From Hyphomicrobiales bacterium (lineage in GTDB: Bacteria; Pseudomonadota; Alphaproteobacteria; Rhizobiales; Devosiaceae): 64,000 nucleotides of DNA. The position numbers were made by a program, and so were the translations under genes. This document shows positions 7,166 to 16,360 of the stretch, in pieces. The stretch is taken from NCBI GenBank assembly GCA_900470445.1, contig UCAU01000022.1, positions 41,977 through 105,976 on the forward strand. Direction: 5' to 3'. Each line of letters begins with the position of its first letter. Position 1 is the first letter of the stretch. Below the pieces are notes generated by a model that was not told the origin of the DNA, ran no database searches, and was given only the letters and a program-made list of their open reading frames with translations.

Positions 7166-9277
7166 TCAGGCTGCGGCCGCAATGCTGACCGCGTCGGTGG
7201 ACAGCGCGCCCTCATGCACGACCAGACCGATGCCGCCATTGGCAAAACCGTCGGCGCTGGGGTCACTGGCGGAGATATGCGTACCGTTGACGCTGGCCGA
7301 GATGGTGTTTCCGACCACCTTGGCGTCGAAGGAGAGCTTGGTCTCGAAACCGAACGCGAAGTCGGTGGACGCGAGAACCTTCACCTCGTCGTCACGCACG
7401 CGCACGATTTCTAGGGTGTTGTTCCGTGTCGCACGCACGCCGTAATAGCGGCGCAGGCCTTGCACGCGCAGCGCCACGCCACCGTAATTGCCAAGATGCA
7501 CCGTGATGTCGGATTTGAGCGCATAGTCGGTCCACTGGCGTGTGCCATGCGAGACCATGCCCTCGTCCCGCGATTGCGAGATCCGGAAACTGGGGGGAAA
7601 TCGCTTGGAGAAAAAGTCCACGCCGTTCACCCAGGCCATGCGCCAGAAGTCGCCATCCCCCCGGGGCCGGCGCAAGGTAAGCTCGGCCGATCCATCCCAG
7701 CGCATGTAGTCGAGCAGAACGGAGCCGTCGGCGCGGCGGCCCTCGGCGGCAATAGCGAGGCCAATTTCAGCGATAGGCTGGCCGTCGAATTCCGGCAGGC
7801 GCCATTCCAGCTCGGTTTCTGATCCGGGCGCCAGACGCTGGACCTGGCCGTCCACGTCGCGCAACTGATCTGCCGCGTCGTAAACCCGCAGGCGTAGCCG
7901 GACTTCGACACTGCCCTTGTTATCCTTTGGGGCGACGATGCGGGCCCTGATTGTCTGGCCAGGATAGACTAGCGGCGTTGCCATTAGGTCATAGGTGCGC
8001 ATGTTGAGCATTTCGGGCGGCGAGAAGGTCGGCGTCGTCACGATTGCGAACTGTCCCGGGCCGAGTGCTTCGTAATTGATGGACAAGGCGCGGCCGCCTT
8101 CAAACTCGACGTTGCGCAAGGCAGGGTTGGCGCTGCCGCCGGCGCTGCCATCGGGACGGAATCCCTGCTGGCTACCCGGCAGCGAGAAGTGCATCTGCGC
8201 GCCGTTCTTGGGGTCGCCCAGCTCGCCCTCGCCGGCTAGCTTGCGGCCGAGATTGGCCAGGTAATAGGCCGTGCGGACTGCGTCATTGATCGAGTTGCCG
8301 CCATCTGCAGATGAGATCAGCAGGCGGTCGGCAATGGGGCCGCGCCAGTCCGGACCATCTTCGATGCCCTCAAGACCGAGCATGATGCCCATCAGGCACC
8401 CGACGTTTCCGGCATTGCAGTCCGTGTCCCAACCGGAAGTGTTGACGATCATCTGGGCCTTCTGGAAATCGTCCGGCGCATAGAGCACCGACATGATCAT
8501 CAGCGCGTGGTTGGGCACGACGTGGCAATTGCCGGGATACTTGTCGTAGCCGTAATTGTCCTCAATGAGCTGGCGGCATTCGCGCCAGTCGGCGTGCTGG
8601 CTGTGCCAAGCACGAATGTCGGCGATTAGTTTGGCGATGAGGCTGTCGGCGGGAATGACCGACAGGCCGACATCGATCAGTGCGTCGATATCCTTGGTGC
8701 GGAAGGCTTCCGCTTCCATTGCCGCCCAGAGCATGGCCGCATAGACCGATTCCCCGTCATGGCTGACCTTACCGGCCTGCTCGGCGAGTTTTGCCGCGAG
8801 CTGCGGCTTGCCTGGCGCGACCATGGCCCAACCGTCGATGAAGATCTGCGCGCCGATCTGTTCGGCAATTGCCTTGCCATTGACGGCAATGGACCCGGAG
8901 GCAGGCGCCGGCACACCCTTTTTGAGGTTCAGCCAGGCGGTATGTTCGGTGGAATTGCCATTGCCGCCCCACCACAGGATCGAGCGCTCCTCGCACATGT
9001 AGTTCAGCCACGCCTTACCGATATCCTCGGCGCGCAGATCGGGCGAGAGGTCGTAATCCTCTAGCGCACGGATGAAGGTGAAGGTGCCCGCAACGTCATC
9101 ATCGGTGACCACCAGCGGCTGGTTGAGCCGGTCGTGCACATAGTATTCGATCGGCCCAAGCTCATCCATGATGCGCTGATAGGTCCAGCCTTCGAATGGG
9201 CGGCCAAGGTAAACGCCAATCAGCTTGCCAAGCACCCCGGCATAGACGCGCTCAAGATAATCGTTTGGGACGGACAT
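7166..9277 (-). CDS. ADP-ribosylglycohydrolase-family protein in a sugar ABC operon
   Basis: 703 residues: an N-terminal ADP-ribosylglycohydrolase (DraG/ARH) domain of about 350 residues and a C-terminal region of similar length rich in beta strands. The two metal-binding motifs of the family are present, TDDD at 58-61 and DTDCN at 284-288, so a dinuclear Mg centre can form. Family members hydrolyse N- or O-ribosyl bonds of ADP-ribosylated proteins or small ribosides. A secretion signal is not visible, so it should act in the cytoplasm on something brought in by the importer encoded on either side. That makes hydrolysis of an imported ribosyl-type glycoside a reasonable inference, with the C-terminal region perhaps binding the sugar. 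GAGGAGAT precedes the ATG. Confidence 0.88.
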   Translation of the reverse strand: MSVPNDYLERVYAGVLGKLIGVYLGRPFEGWTYQRIMDELGPIEYYVHDRLNQPLVVTDDDVAGTFTFIRALEDYDLSPDLRAEDIGKAWLNYMCEERSILWWGGNGNSTEHTAWLNLKKGVPAPASGSIAVNGKAIAEQIGAQIFIDGWAMVAPGKPQLAAKLAEQAGKVSHDGESVYAAMLWAAMEAEAFRTKDIDALIDVGLSVIPADSLIAKLIADIRAWHSQHADWRECRQLIEDNYGYDKYPGNCHVVPNHALMIMSVLYAPDDFQKAQMIVNTSGWDTDCNAGNVGCLMGIMLGLEGIEDGPDWRGPIADRLLISSADGGNSINDAVRTAYYLANLGRKLAGEGELGDPKNGAQMHFSLPGSQQGFRPDGSAGGSANPALRNVEFEGGRALSINYEALGPGQFAIVTTPTFSPPEMLNMRTYDLMATPLVYPGQTIRARIVAPKDNKGSVEVRLRLRVYDAADQLRDVDGQVQRLAPGSETELEWRLPEFDGQPIAEIGLAIAAEGRRADGSVLLDYMRWDGSAELTLRRPRGDGDFWRMAWVNGVDFFSKRFPPSFRISQSRDEGMVSHGTRQWTDYALKSDITVHLGNYGGVALRVQGLRRYYGVRATRNNTLEIVRVRDDEVKVLASTDFAFGFETKLSFDAKVVGNTISASVNGTHISASDPSADGFANGGIGLVVHEGALSTDAVSIAAAA

Positions 9278-9304
9278 CTTTATCTCCTCAGAATTTTAGT
9301 TGGT

Positions 9305-10138
9305 TCAGCCCTTGACCGAGCCGCCGGCCATGCCTTCGATGAAGCGGCGCTGCAGCAGGACAAACAGGATGATGACGGGCAGCACAATGATCAGAGCCGC
9401 TGCCATGATCTCACCCCAGTCGCTACTGTACTGACCGGACAGCAGGAAGAATGAGACAATGGCGGTGGACGTGTCGGCACGCTGAAGGAAGGTCGTCGCG
9501 ATCAGGAACTCGTTCCATGAATAGAGCCCGATGATCAGCGCGACGGTCAGGATGCCCGGCGACACGATGGGCAGCATGACCTTGGTAAACACCTGCCAGT
9601 GCGAGGCGCCGTCGATCAGGGCAGCCTCCTCGAGCTCCTTGGGCACTGCCAGGAAGTAGGTCCGCAGTAACATGACGGCAAAAGGCGACCAGATGGCGGT
9701 GTAGACCACCGACACGGCCACGGCGTTGTTGATCAGGCCCAGCCGGGCGAAGCCGAAATAGAGCGGGAACAGGAAGAGCTGGATCGGCGCGGTCGTCGTT
9801 GCCAGGAGGTAGAAGGTAATGATCTTCCACGACTTGATCTTGCGCCGCGCCAGCACATAGGCGGTGAGCGAACCGGTGGTGCAGACCAGAATGATGGTCA
9901 GGCCCGACAGGATCGCCGAGTTCAGCATGGTGGTGCCGAAACGTGCGTCGTTCCAGGCCCGGGTGAAATTGTCCCAACGGAAGGTTTCGGGCCAGGCCAA
10001 CGGGTTCTGGATGATCTGCGTGGCCGGTTTGACGGAATTCAGCACCAGCAGCGCGATGGGGAACAGGGTGATCACCAGCAGGACGGTGAGAATGGCATAG
10101 GTGAGCAACAGCGTGGCACGGCTTTCGATCAGTCTCAT
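9305..10138 (-). CDS. Carbohydrate ABC transporter permease (MalG type)
   Basis: 277 residues with six predicted membrane segments and the cytoplasmic EAA loop EEAALIDGASHWQVFTKVMLP (around residues 180-200), which docks on the ATPase. It belongs to the MalG-like half of CUT1 importers. Its ATG overlaps the stop of the preceding permease gene by four bases (ATGA), indicating coupled translation. It works as a heterodimer with the MalF-type protein in the inner membrane. Confidence 0.94.
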   Translation of the reverse strand: MRLIESRATLLLTYAILTVLLVITLFPIALLVLNSVKPATQIIQNPLAWPETFRWDNFTRAWNDARFGTTMLNSAILSGLTIILVCTTGSLTAYVLARRKIKSWKIITFYLLATTTAPIQLFLFPLYFGFARLGLINNAVAVSVVYTAIWSPFAVMLLRTYFLAVPKELEEAALIDGASHWQVFTKVMLPIVSPGILTVALIIGLYSWNEFLIATTFLQRADTSTAIVSFFLLSGQYSSDWGEIMAAALIIVLPVIILFVLLQRRFIEGMAGGSVKG

Positions 10139-10980
10139 TGGTCGAACTCCCGGGCTTGTTCGCGGATGTAGAAGGTCGTGGCGATCAGACCGAAGATCGA
10201 GATGATCACGGCCACGGCTGCAGCCTTGCCGACCGCCAGGTCATAGAAGGCGCTCCGATAGGCCAGCGTCGACAGTACCTCGCTGGAAAAGGCGGGGCCG
10301 CCCTGGGTGAGGATGTAGACGAAGTCGAAAACGAGGAAGGACCAGATCACCGTCATGATCATCATCAGCGTGATCGTGGGGCGAATGCCCGGCAAAAGCA
10401 CGTAGCGCATCATCTGCCAGAAGGACGCGCCCTCGATGCGCGCTGCCTCCACCTGCTCCTGCGGAACCTGGCGAAGGGCCGCAAAGAAGATAACGCACAG
10501 AAAGCCCCACCAATGCCACAGGTCCACGGTCGCGATGCCAACCAGCGCCGTGGAGGGCTGGGTGAGCGGGTCGAGTGTGGGGAAGCCCATGCGTTGCAGC
10601 ATGCCGTTAACGCCCGACAGAGGGCTATAGATCATGCCTTGCCAGATACGCGCCAGGATGGCCGTCGCAATGATCATGGGCAGGAAATAGATGACCTGGA
10701 AGAACATGCTGCCGCGGCGCGCCACAAGCAGCAGAGTGGCGGCAAGTAGGCCGATGCCGATGGGCACTGTCAGAAACAGCAGCGTCCAGATGATGTTGTT
10801 GGTCAGCGCCGTCCAGAAAACGCGGTCGGCCCACAGGACCCGGAAATTCTCGAGACCAATAAAGACCGGCGTGGAAATGCCATCCCAGCGAAAGAATGCC
10901 AGGGCGATCGTCAGCATAGCCGGAACCAGGATGATGACCACGTTGATGAGCAACGTTGGAAGCAGATAGAGTCGATGCAT
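10135..10980 (-). CDS. Carbohydrate ABC transporter permease (MalF type)
   Basis: 281 residues from the ATG at 10980, which has GGAG seven bases upstream; an in-frame ATG at 10995 has no ribosome site. Six membrane segments and the EAA loop EQVEAARIEGASFWQMMRYV are visible. It is the MalF-like partner of the next permease. A GC hairpin at 10999-11020 separates it from the binding-protein gene, which lies upstream in the transcript. Confidence 0.94.
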   Translation of the reverse strand: MHRLYLLPTLLINVVIILVPAMLTIALAFFRWDGISTPVFIGLENFRVLWADRVFWTALTNNIIWTLLFLTVPIGIGLLAATLLLVARRGSMFFQVIYFLPMIIATAILARIWQGMIYSPLSGVNGMLQRMGFPTLDPLTQPSTALVGIATVDLWHWWGFLCVIFFAALRQVPQEQVEAARIEGASFWQMMRYVLLPGIRPTITLMMIMTVIWSFLVFDFVYILTQGGPAFSSEVLSTLAYRSAFYDLAVGKAAAVAVIISIFGLIATTFYIREQAREFDQ

Positions 10981-10998
10981 GTGAGGCTCCGCCATGAA

Positions 10999-11020
10999 GG
11001 GCGGCGGCGAACCGCCGCCC
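10999..11020 (-). terminator. GC hairpin between sugar binding-protein and permease genes
   Basis: GGGCGGCGG and CCGCCGCCC flank a four-base loop, giving a perfect 9-base-pair stem just downstream of the binding-protein stop codon in the minus-strand transcript. No T-run follows. It probably protects or partly attenuates the message so that more binding protein than permease is made. Confidence 0.6.
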
Positions 11021-11037
11021 CACGTTCGTGGGAGGTG

Positions 11038-12354
11038 TTACCGTGCCGGAATGGCGGGTACCTTGCCCTCGGCCATCTCCTGCTGGAAGGTGGCACCCAG
11101 CTGTTCCAGGAACTGCTTGGTATCGGTGCGGTCGAGCCAGACCTCTTCGATGCCGCTCACCAGGAACGATACGGTTGCCGGCGGCAGGAAGGTCCAGGTT
11201 GTGTAGCCATACTTGTCTTCGGCGACCGACTGCGCGAGCGTTTGCATGGCCTCAGTGTAGAGTGGCAGCACTCCGTCTCCGAGCGTGATGCCGGAAAGGT
11301 CCTTGAGGGGCGTGTTCCACTCGCCCTGCCACTCGGTGTTCATGCTGGCATAGGTTGCATCAGAGAAAATGAAGTCGATCGCCGCCGCCGCGCCATCCGG
11401 GTTCTGCGAAGATGCCGCAACCGAAAAGGTGGAGCCGACCCCCAGTGGAAACACTGGTTCGCCTACGTCTTCGGCGCTCGGGAACCCGACGAAACCGGCT
11501 TCTGCATTGGCAGGTGGGAAGTAGGTGTTGATGTGTTGGAACTGCCAGGTCCCGGACGGCATCATGCCCGCCTGGCCATTGGCCAGTTGCGCGACCTGCT
11601 GCTCGCCGTTGAGCGAGAAGTAGTTGGGGCCGAAATAGCCCTTTTTCCACCATTCGTCGAGCTTATCGATGGCCTTGACGAATGGCTCAGATGTCCACGG
11701 GATTTTGCCCGTCAGTGCCTGGTAGACGGCTTCGGGGCCCGCGATTGAGTTGAGTACGAGCGTAACATAGTGCTCGTTGGTTGGGCGCCAAAGCGCGTTC
11801 CCGGACGAGAATGGAACGATATTCTCGGCCAACATGGCATCCGCTACTGTTTCCAGTTCAGCGATGGTTGTCGGGACCTTCCAACCGTGTTCTTTGAACA
11901 TGGTGGCATTGTAGAAAAGGCCAAGCGTTTCGTATGTCTTAGGCAGCGCATAGAGCTGCCCGTTGTACTTACCCATTTCGATGAAAACCGGCAGTATGCG
12001 GTCCTGCCAGCCGAACTGTTCGGCATATTTGTCCAAAGCCAGTAGCTGGCCGGCTTGCGCCATGGGTGCCACGTAACTGGGTCCGGCCGTATAAACGATA
12101 TCAGGGCCGCTGCCCGACAGCAGCGCCACACGCATCTGATTGTCGAGCTGGGCACCTCGATAATCGATGCTCAACACGTCCTCTGGATGCGCGGCGTTGA
12201 ACGGCTCGATGATGTTTTTGGTGATTACTCCCTGTTGTTCAGGAGTCGCGGTTTCGTACCACCAACTGATGGGCCCGTCGGCAAGAGCCGCGCTGGTGAA
12301 GGCAGTGCCAACCAGCAAGGCGATGGCGGCTTTGGCATAGATGCGATTGTCCAT
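11038..12354 (-). CDS. Sugar ABC transporter extracellular binding protein (SBP family 1)
   Basis: 438 residues. The ATG at 12354 is preceded by GGAGGA and opens a clear signal peptide (about residues 1-25, ending SAALA). Reading further upstream gives a basic, serine-rich stretch that overlaps the regulator gene and is not part of the protein. The mature protein begins with the WWYETATPEQQ-type segment and has the two-lobe periplasmic binding-protein layout typical of CUT1 oligosaccharide or glycoside importers. It comes second in the operon, directly after the LacI gene and before the permeases. Confidence 0.93.
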   Translation of the reverse strand: MDNRIYAKAAIALLVGTAFTSAALADGPISWWYETATPEQQGVITKNIIEPFNAAHPEDVLSIDYRGAQLDNQMRVALLSGSGPDIVYTAGPSYVAPMAQAGQLLALDKYAEQFGWQDRILPVFIEMGKYNGQLYALPKTYETLGLFYNATMFKEHGWKVPTTIAELETVADAMLAENIVPFSSGNALWRPTNEHYVTLVLNSIAGPEAVYQALTGKIPWTSEPFVKAIDKLDEWWKKGYFGPNYFSLNGEQQVAQLANGQAGMMPSGTWQFQHINTYFPPANAEAGFVGFPSAEDVGEPVFPLGVGSTFSVAASSQNPDGAAAAIDFIFSDATYASMNTEWQGEWNTPLKDLSGITLGDGVLPLYTEAMQTLAQSVAEDKYGYTTWTFLPPATVSFLVSGIEEVWLDRTDTKQFLEQLGATFQQEMAEGKVPAIPAR

Positions 12355-12379
12355 ATTCTCCTCCAAGAATGCAAAGTAA

Positions 12380-13384
12380 CTAGACCGATCCGCGCTCGAT
12401 GAGCTGGAAAGGCATTTCCTGAGCCGTGCCAGGGCCGACAATTTCTCCATTCAGGCGCTGCAACAGGATCTCGGCGGCGCGTTCGCCCATTCGGTCCTGA
12501 AATTGGGTGACGGTTGTGAGCGGGGGCGTGACCAAAGGAGCCGCCGAGATATTGTCGAACCCCACCACTGCCATTTTCCCAGGCACCGCAATTCCGCGGT
12601 TACGCAGGGCTTGCATCACCCCGATTGCCATCAAATCGTTGGCAGCAAATATCGCCGTAGCAGCAAACCCGCTTTCGAGAATGGCATTTGCTGCCTCTAG
12701 CCCGGCGGACTCGGTGAAGCTGTGTTCAATCACAACAAGCGGATCTAGTTTGTGCGCAGCTAGGGTTTCCCGGTAGCCCTCAACGCGCACACCTTGCGGC
12801 CCGCCGACCCCGGCAACCATTGCGATGCGGCGATGCCCCATGGCGATCAATCGCTCGACCACCACTGCGGCGGCGGCACGACTATCGACAAAAATGTCGT
12901 CGATCGGCAGAATCCCGCCCGATTTGCGAGAAGATTCTATGCGCACGACGGCGACGGAATTATCGAGCAGAACCTTAAGGTCAGCGGCGCGTAGCGTGAA
13001 GAAGACTCCTACAACGCCGTCAATACGCCCTTCCAGGGCCCACTCTATGAAGTGCCGCTCGCTGGTAGCGTTGCCATCGCTATTTAGGGTGATGACGTCG
13101 TATTTTCCGGCCTGAGCTACCCTCTGCACACCGCGGATAAGGGTCGGATAAAACGGGTTGGTTATGTCTGGAACAACGCAGGCAATCGTCATTGTGCGGC
13201 GCGTCTTGAGCGCCTGTGCCACGCGGTTCGGAACGTAGCCGAGTTCTTTGGCGGCAGCTTGGATGCGATCGATCGTTTCGGCCGGCAACGTGGAGGGCGC
13301 CCCACCTCCAAGAACCATTGAGACAGCCGCCTGCGATACACCGGCGCGCAGCGCAACGTCCTTCTGTGTAGCTCTCCGAGTCAC
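12380..13384 (-). CDS. LacI-family transcriptional regulator of the sugar importer operon
   Basis: 334 residues. The N-terminal helix-turn-helix reads KDVALRAGVSQAAVSMVL (about residues 8-25), followed by the hinge helix and a periplasmic-binding-protein-like effector domain (from TMTIACVVPDITNPF). The start is GTG at 13384 with AAGGAAA upstream. It is the first gene of the operon it presumably controls, and a palindrome at 13396-13420 sits over its own promoter, so autorepression relieved by the imported sugar is likely. Confidence 0.95.
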   Translation of the reverse strand: MTRRATQKDVALRAGVSQAAVSMVLGGGAPSTLPAETIDRIQAAAKELGYVPNRVAQALKTRRTMTIACVVPDITNPFYPTLIRGVQRVAQAGKYDVITLNSDGNATSERHFIEWALEGRIDGVVGVFFTLRAADLKVLLDNSVAVVRIESSRKSGGILPIDDIFVDSRAAAAVVVERLIAMGHRRIAMVAGVGGPQGVRVEGYRETLAAHKLDPLVVIEHSFTESAGLEAANAILESGFAATAIFAANDLMAIGVMQALRNRGIAVPGKMAVVGFDNISAAPLVTPPLTTVTQFQDRMGERAAEILLQRLNGEIVGPGTAQEMPFQLIERGSV

Positions 13385-13395
13385 GAGTGCTTTCC

Positions 13396-13442
13396 TTATA
13401 CGTATTAGTGATACGAATAAGTTGGTTATTTATCCATGTCAA
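13396..13442 (-). promoter_or_regulatory. Promoter with LacI-type operator for the sugar importer operon
   Basis: On the minus strand TTGACA (13442-13437) is followed by 17 bases and TATTCG (13419-13414). A 25-base palindrome at 13396-13420, with core CGTAT-N5-ATACG and outer TTAT/ATAA arms broken by one mismatch, covers the -10 box and the start-site region. This is the layout expected for self-repression by the adjacent LacI protein. Confidence 0.7.
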
Positions 13443-13707
13443 GCCAGCCGTCTTGGAAAGGGCATGCACGCTAAACTGTCGTGCATCGCCAGGTCGACAA
13501 AGGTGCCGCCGTAGTTATGGTCGAGGCAGTGTCGTGTTCGGCTGCGTTGCCGTTCACGTGGCCACAGACCAGCCCGTTCTGGATCCCGCTTCCTATGTTG
13601 ACAGAGCAGTCGGCTGTTTTCCGCGTCGGCACTGCGAAAACCTATCACTCTGATCTGTCATGGTATTTTTCTCCACCAGCACCCTAAAAGCGAAGTACAG
13701 AATCTGA

Positions 13708-13750
13708 TTGACAACGTTAACATCAGTCTCTTGAATGACAACGTTAACAT
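13708..13750 (+). promoter_or_regulatory. Promoter with two LacI-type operators for the amino acid operon
   Basis: A perfect TTGACA (13708-13713) is followed by 17 bases and TTGAAT (13731-13736). Two identical copies of TGACAACGTTAACAT, at 13709-13723 and 13736-13750, start 27 bases apart, one over the -35 and one over the start site. Each has the TG-N2-AACGTT-N2-CA core typical of LacI-family sites. The likely ligand is the LacI protein at the end of this operon (19326-20393). The 300 bases to the left (13443-13707) hold no gene I can support. Confidence 0.72.
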
Positions 13751-13761
13751 TGGAGGGCGTC

Positions 13762-15009
13762 GTGAGTTTGCTTCGAGGATTGGTGGGGGTGTTGGCAAAT
13801 GAAGAGGGGCTGTCCCATGCCGCATTGCGTCCAGAGACTGGTGACCTGTCTCTCCCCGTATTGACTCTCGACCTCGAGGCTTTCGATCGAAATGCCGATG
13901 CGATGCTTGGCTATGCCAAGGCGCTCAATCTTTCATTGGCACCGCACGCCAAGACCCCGATGTCGCCCGAATTGAGCAGGCGCCTGATCGAAAAAGGTGC
14001 CTGGGGATTATCCGTCGCCAACCTGCAGCAAGCAGCGGTGATGCTTGAAAATGGCTTCGACACACTATTGGTGGCAAATCAGATTGGCGGTCGGAAATCG
14101 GGCGCTCGCTTCGGGCGATTACTGTCAGGCTTTCCTAAGGCCAAAGCCCACTTTTTTGTAGATTCGGTTCCGAGTGCCCTGTCCGTCGCCGCTGCCGGCG
14201 AAGCTGCAGCCCGTCCCCTGCCCGCCTTGATCGAGGTCGGCCGCGGCCGTGCGGGTGCTCGCGACCGGGAAACGGTAGGCGCCGTCATCGCGGCGGTGTT
14301 GGCTTCACCACATCTGAAGCTTGCTGGCGTGGCCTGCTACGAAGGCGCCGTTGCCAGCGCTAATCCATTTGAAACGGAAGCTGCCATCGCCGAGCTGTGC
14401 GCGATTACCACGGACGCGTTCAACATGGTTCGCAAAGCTCGGCCCGGTGCGGAACTCATCCTGAGCGCAGGTGGATCGTCCTTTTTCGACCTCGTCGTGA
14501 AGCATCTGTCCCCTTTGGTTGAAATGGACGGCAACGTCCGCATGGTTTTACGCAGCGGCGCAATCTACTTCCATGATCATGGGGTCTACGAACGTTCATT
14601 GACACTGCTGGACGAGCGCGATGGCTTCGCGCCGGTCACCGGTCAAAGGGCTTCAGATGCCTTTGCTCCGGCTCTGCGTGTTTGGGCCGAGGTTCTGTCC
14701 CGGCCGGAACCAGATTTACTGATCTGTGGCATGGGTATGCGCGACGTGTCGTCAGATCAGGACCTGCCGCGTCCCTTGGCCTTCTACCGTGACGGCGCCG
14801 AGTTCGTCTCCGGCCAAGACGCTAAAGTTTTCAAGCTGAACGACCAGCATGCCTTCCTACGCATACCGGCTGGCCATCCAGCCTCGGTAGGCGATGTAGT
14901 CGAATTCGGCATATCCCACCCGTGCACCTGCATCGATCGGTGGCGCGTCATACTGGCCCGCAACCCGGCCGGCGTCCTCACCGATGTATTCCCCACCCAT
15001 TTCGGCTAG
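13762..15009 (+). CDS. Fold-type III PLP enzyme, D-threonine aldolase / D-serine dehydratase-like
   Basis: 415 residues from GTG at 13762. An ATG at 13735 in frame lies inside the promoter and operator, before the expected transcription start, whereas GGAGG stands just before the GTG. The N-terminal alanine-racemase-like barrel carries the PLP lysine in LAPHAKTPMS (K64). The C-terminal domain has SHPCTCIDRW, the His-X-Cys metal site of zinc-dependent D-serine dehydratases and related D-hydroxy amino acid aldolases. The family acts on D-serine, D-threonine or D-3-hydroxyaspartate. A RidA gene in the same operon fits an enzyme that releases a reactive enamine. The exact substrate is unknown. 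Confidence 0.85.
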   Translation: MSLLRGLVGVLANEEGLSHAALRPETGDLSLPVLTLDLEAFDRNADAMLGYAKALNLSLAPHAKTPMSPELSRRLIEKGAWGLSVANLQQAAVMLENGFDTLLVANQIGGRKSGARFGRLLSGFPKAKAHFFVDSVPSALSVAAAGEAAARPLPALIEVGRGRAGARDRETVGAVIAAVLASPHLKLAGVACYEGAVASANPFETEAAIAELCAITTDAFNMVRKARPGAELILSAGGSSFFDLVVKHLSPLVEMDGNVRMVLRSGAIYFHDHGVYERSLTLLDERDGFAPVTGQRASDAFAPALRVWAEVLSRPEPDLLICGMGMRDVSSDQDLPRPLAFYRDGAEFVSGQDAKVFKLNDQHAFLRIPAGHPASVGDVVEFGISHPCTCIDRWRVILARNPAGVLTDVFPTHFG

Positions 15010-15033
15010 TCCCGCACGTAAAGGCCCTGCCGC

Positions 15034-15699
15034 ATGAATCTCAATTTCAACCAGCTCTGGCGTTATCAGGACCAGTTCCTGCACGGCATTCAGGTGACGC
15101 TTACCTTAACCCTGATTGCAACGGTCGCCGGCATGGTGATCGGCCTGGCCGGAGCGACCCTGTCCAATAGCCGCTTCGCGCCACTGCGACTGTTCATTCG
15201 CACCTATGTGGAACTGATCCGCAATACGCCGGCGCTTATTCAGATCTTCCTGATCTTTTTCGTATTGCCCTATGCCGGACTGCGCTTGCCGCCGTTCGAG
15301 GCCGCCTCGGTGGCATTGTCGCTCTATATGGGCGCCTATGCAGTCGAGATCTTCAGGAGCGGGCTCGGGTCGATCCCTAAGAGCCAGATTGAGGCTGGCC
15401 AGTGCCTGGGGCTGACACAGTTTCAGGTGTTTCGTCACGTCATTCTGCCGCCGGCTCTGCGCAACGTGTATCCATCGCTTTCGAGCCAGATCATTCTGAT
15501 CCTGCTCGGTTCATCGCTGGCCAGCCAGGTCTCAGCCGACGAACTATTTCATACCGCCGCCTTCGTCGAAAGCCGCACCTACCGCAGCTTTGAGGTCTAT
15601 GCGGTGGTTTGCGTCATCTATTTCGCCATGGTCTTGGCCTTGCGCCTGATCTTTGCCGGCGTCGAGCGGCTTGCCTTCCGCTGGCCCACGCGTCGTTAG
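15034..15699 (+). CDS. Polar amino acid ABC transporter permease (HisM/GlnP family)
   Basis: 221 residues, normal for this family. The N-terminal GIQVTLTLTLIATVAG segment and the EAA loop QIEAGQCLGLTQFQVFRHVILP (around 112-133) are typical of type I permeases for polar amino acids, opines or ectoine-like solutes. It forms a heterodimer with the permease encoded next, ten bases downstream. Confidence 0.93.
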   Translation: MNLNFNQLWRYQDQFLHGIQVTLTLTLIATVAGMVIGLAGATLSNSRFAPLRLFIRTYVELIRNTPALIQIFLIFFVLPYAGLRLPPFEAASVALSLYMGAYAVEIFRSGLGSIPKSQIEAGQCLGLTQFQVFRHVILPPALRNVYPSLSSQIILILLGSSLASQVSADELFHTAAFVESRTYRSFEVYAVVCVIYFAMVLALRLIFAGVERLAFRWPTRR

Positions 15700-15709
15700 G
15701 AGGCCCTTG

Positions 15710-16360
15710 ATGCGCGGATTTACCTTCTCAGACTTCCTGACCATGCTCTGGGCCGTTCAATGGACCGCCACGCTGGTCCTTATTTCCCTGGCCTTTGGTA
15801 GCCCACTGGGCCTGCTGATGGCGCAGATGCGGACCAGCGGCAATCGCGTCCTGAACCTGATCGCACTGGTCATCCTGCAGATCGTGCAGGGCGTACCACT
15901 GCTTGGCATGCTGATGTTTTTCTACTTCGGCATGCCGGTGTTTCTTGGCATTCAGATGCCGGCACTGGTTTCAGTGAGCGTGGCTTTCACGGTCTTCACC
16001 GCTGCCTTTCTTGGCGAAATCTGGCGTGGCGGCATTCAGGCCGTGCATGTCGCCCAGAGCGAGGCGGCAGCCTGTCTGGGCCTCACCAAGTGGCAGAGTT
16101 TTCGACATGTCGTGGCGCCACAGGCCTTCAAGATCGCTCTGCCAGCAACGGTCGGCTTTCTGGTCCAATTGATCAAGAACACCTCGCTCGCTTCGGTTGT
16201 CGGTTTTGTCGAACTGGCCCGCGCGGGTCAGTTGGCCAGCGCTGCGACCTTCGCTCCTCTCACATCCTATGCCTGCGTCGCCGCGATCTACTTCGCGATC
16301 TGTTTCCCGCTGACCCAGTGGTCGCGTTCTCTGGAGAGAAAATTCCATGGCGTTCGTTGA
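15710..16360 (+). CDS. Polar amino acid ABC transporter permease (second subunit)
   Basis: 216 residues from the ATG at 15710, which has TAGGAGG upstream; upstream in-frame codons overlap the previous gene and do not look like the family. It has an EAA loop SEAAACLGLTKWQSFRHVVAP (around 114-134) and about five membrane segments. The 3' end overlaps the start of the ATPase gene by 14 bases, so the genes are cotranslated. Confidence 0.93.
   Translation: MRGFTFSDFLTMLWAVQWTATLVLISLAFGSPLGLLMAQMRTSGNRVLNLIALVILQIVQGVPLLGMLMFFYFGMPVFLGIQMPALVSVSVAFTVFTAAFLGEIWRGGIQAVHVAQSEAAACLGLTKWQSFRHVVAPQAFKIALPATVGFLVQLIKNTSLASVVGFVELARAGQLASAATFAPLTSYACVAAIYFAICFPLTQWSRSLERKFHGVR

Noticed and set aside
13439..13648. 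Minus-strand frame of 69 codons near the LacI promoter
   Set aside because: It overlaps the -35 of the sugar operon promoter and resembles nothing known. It might be a decayed gene end, but evidence is lacking.
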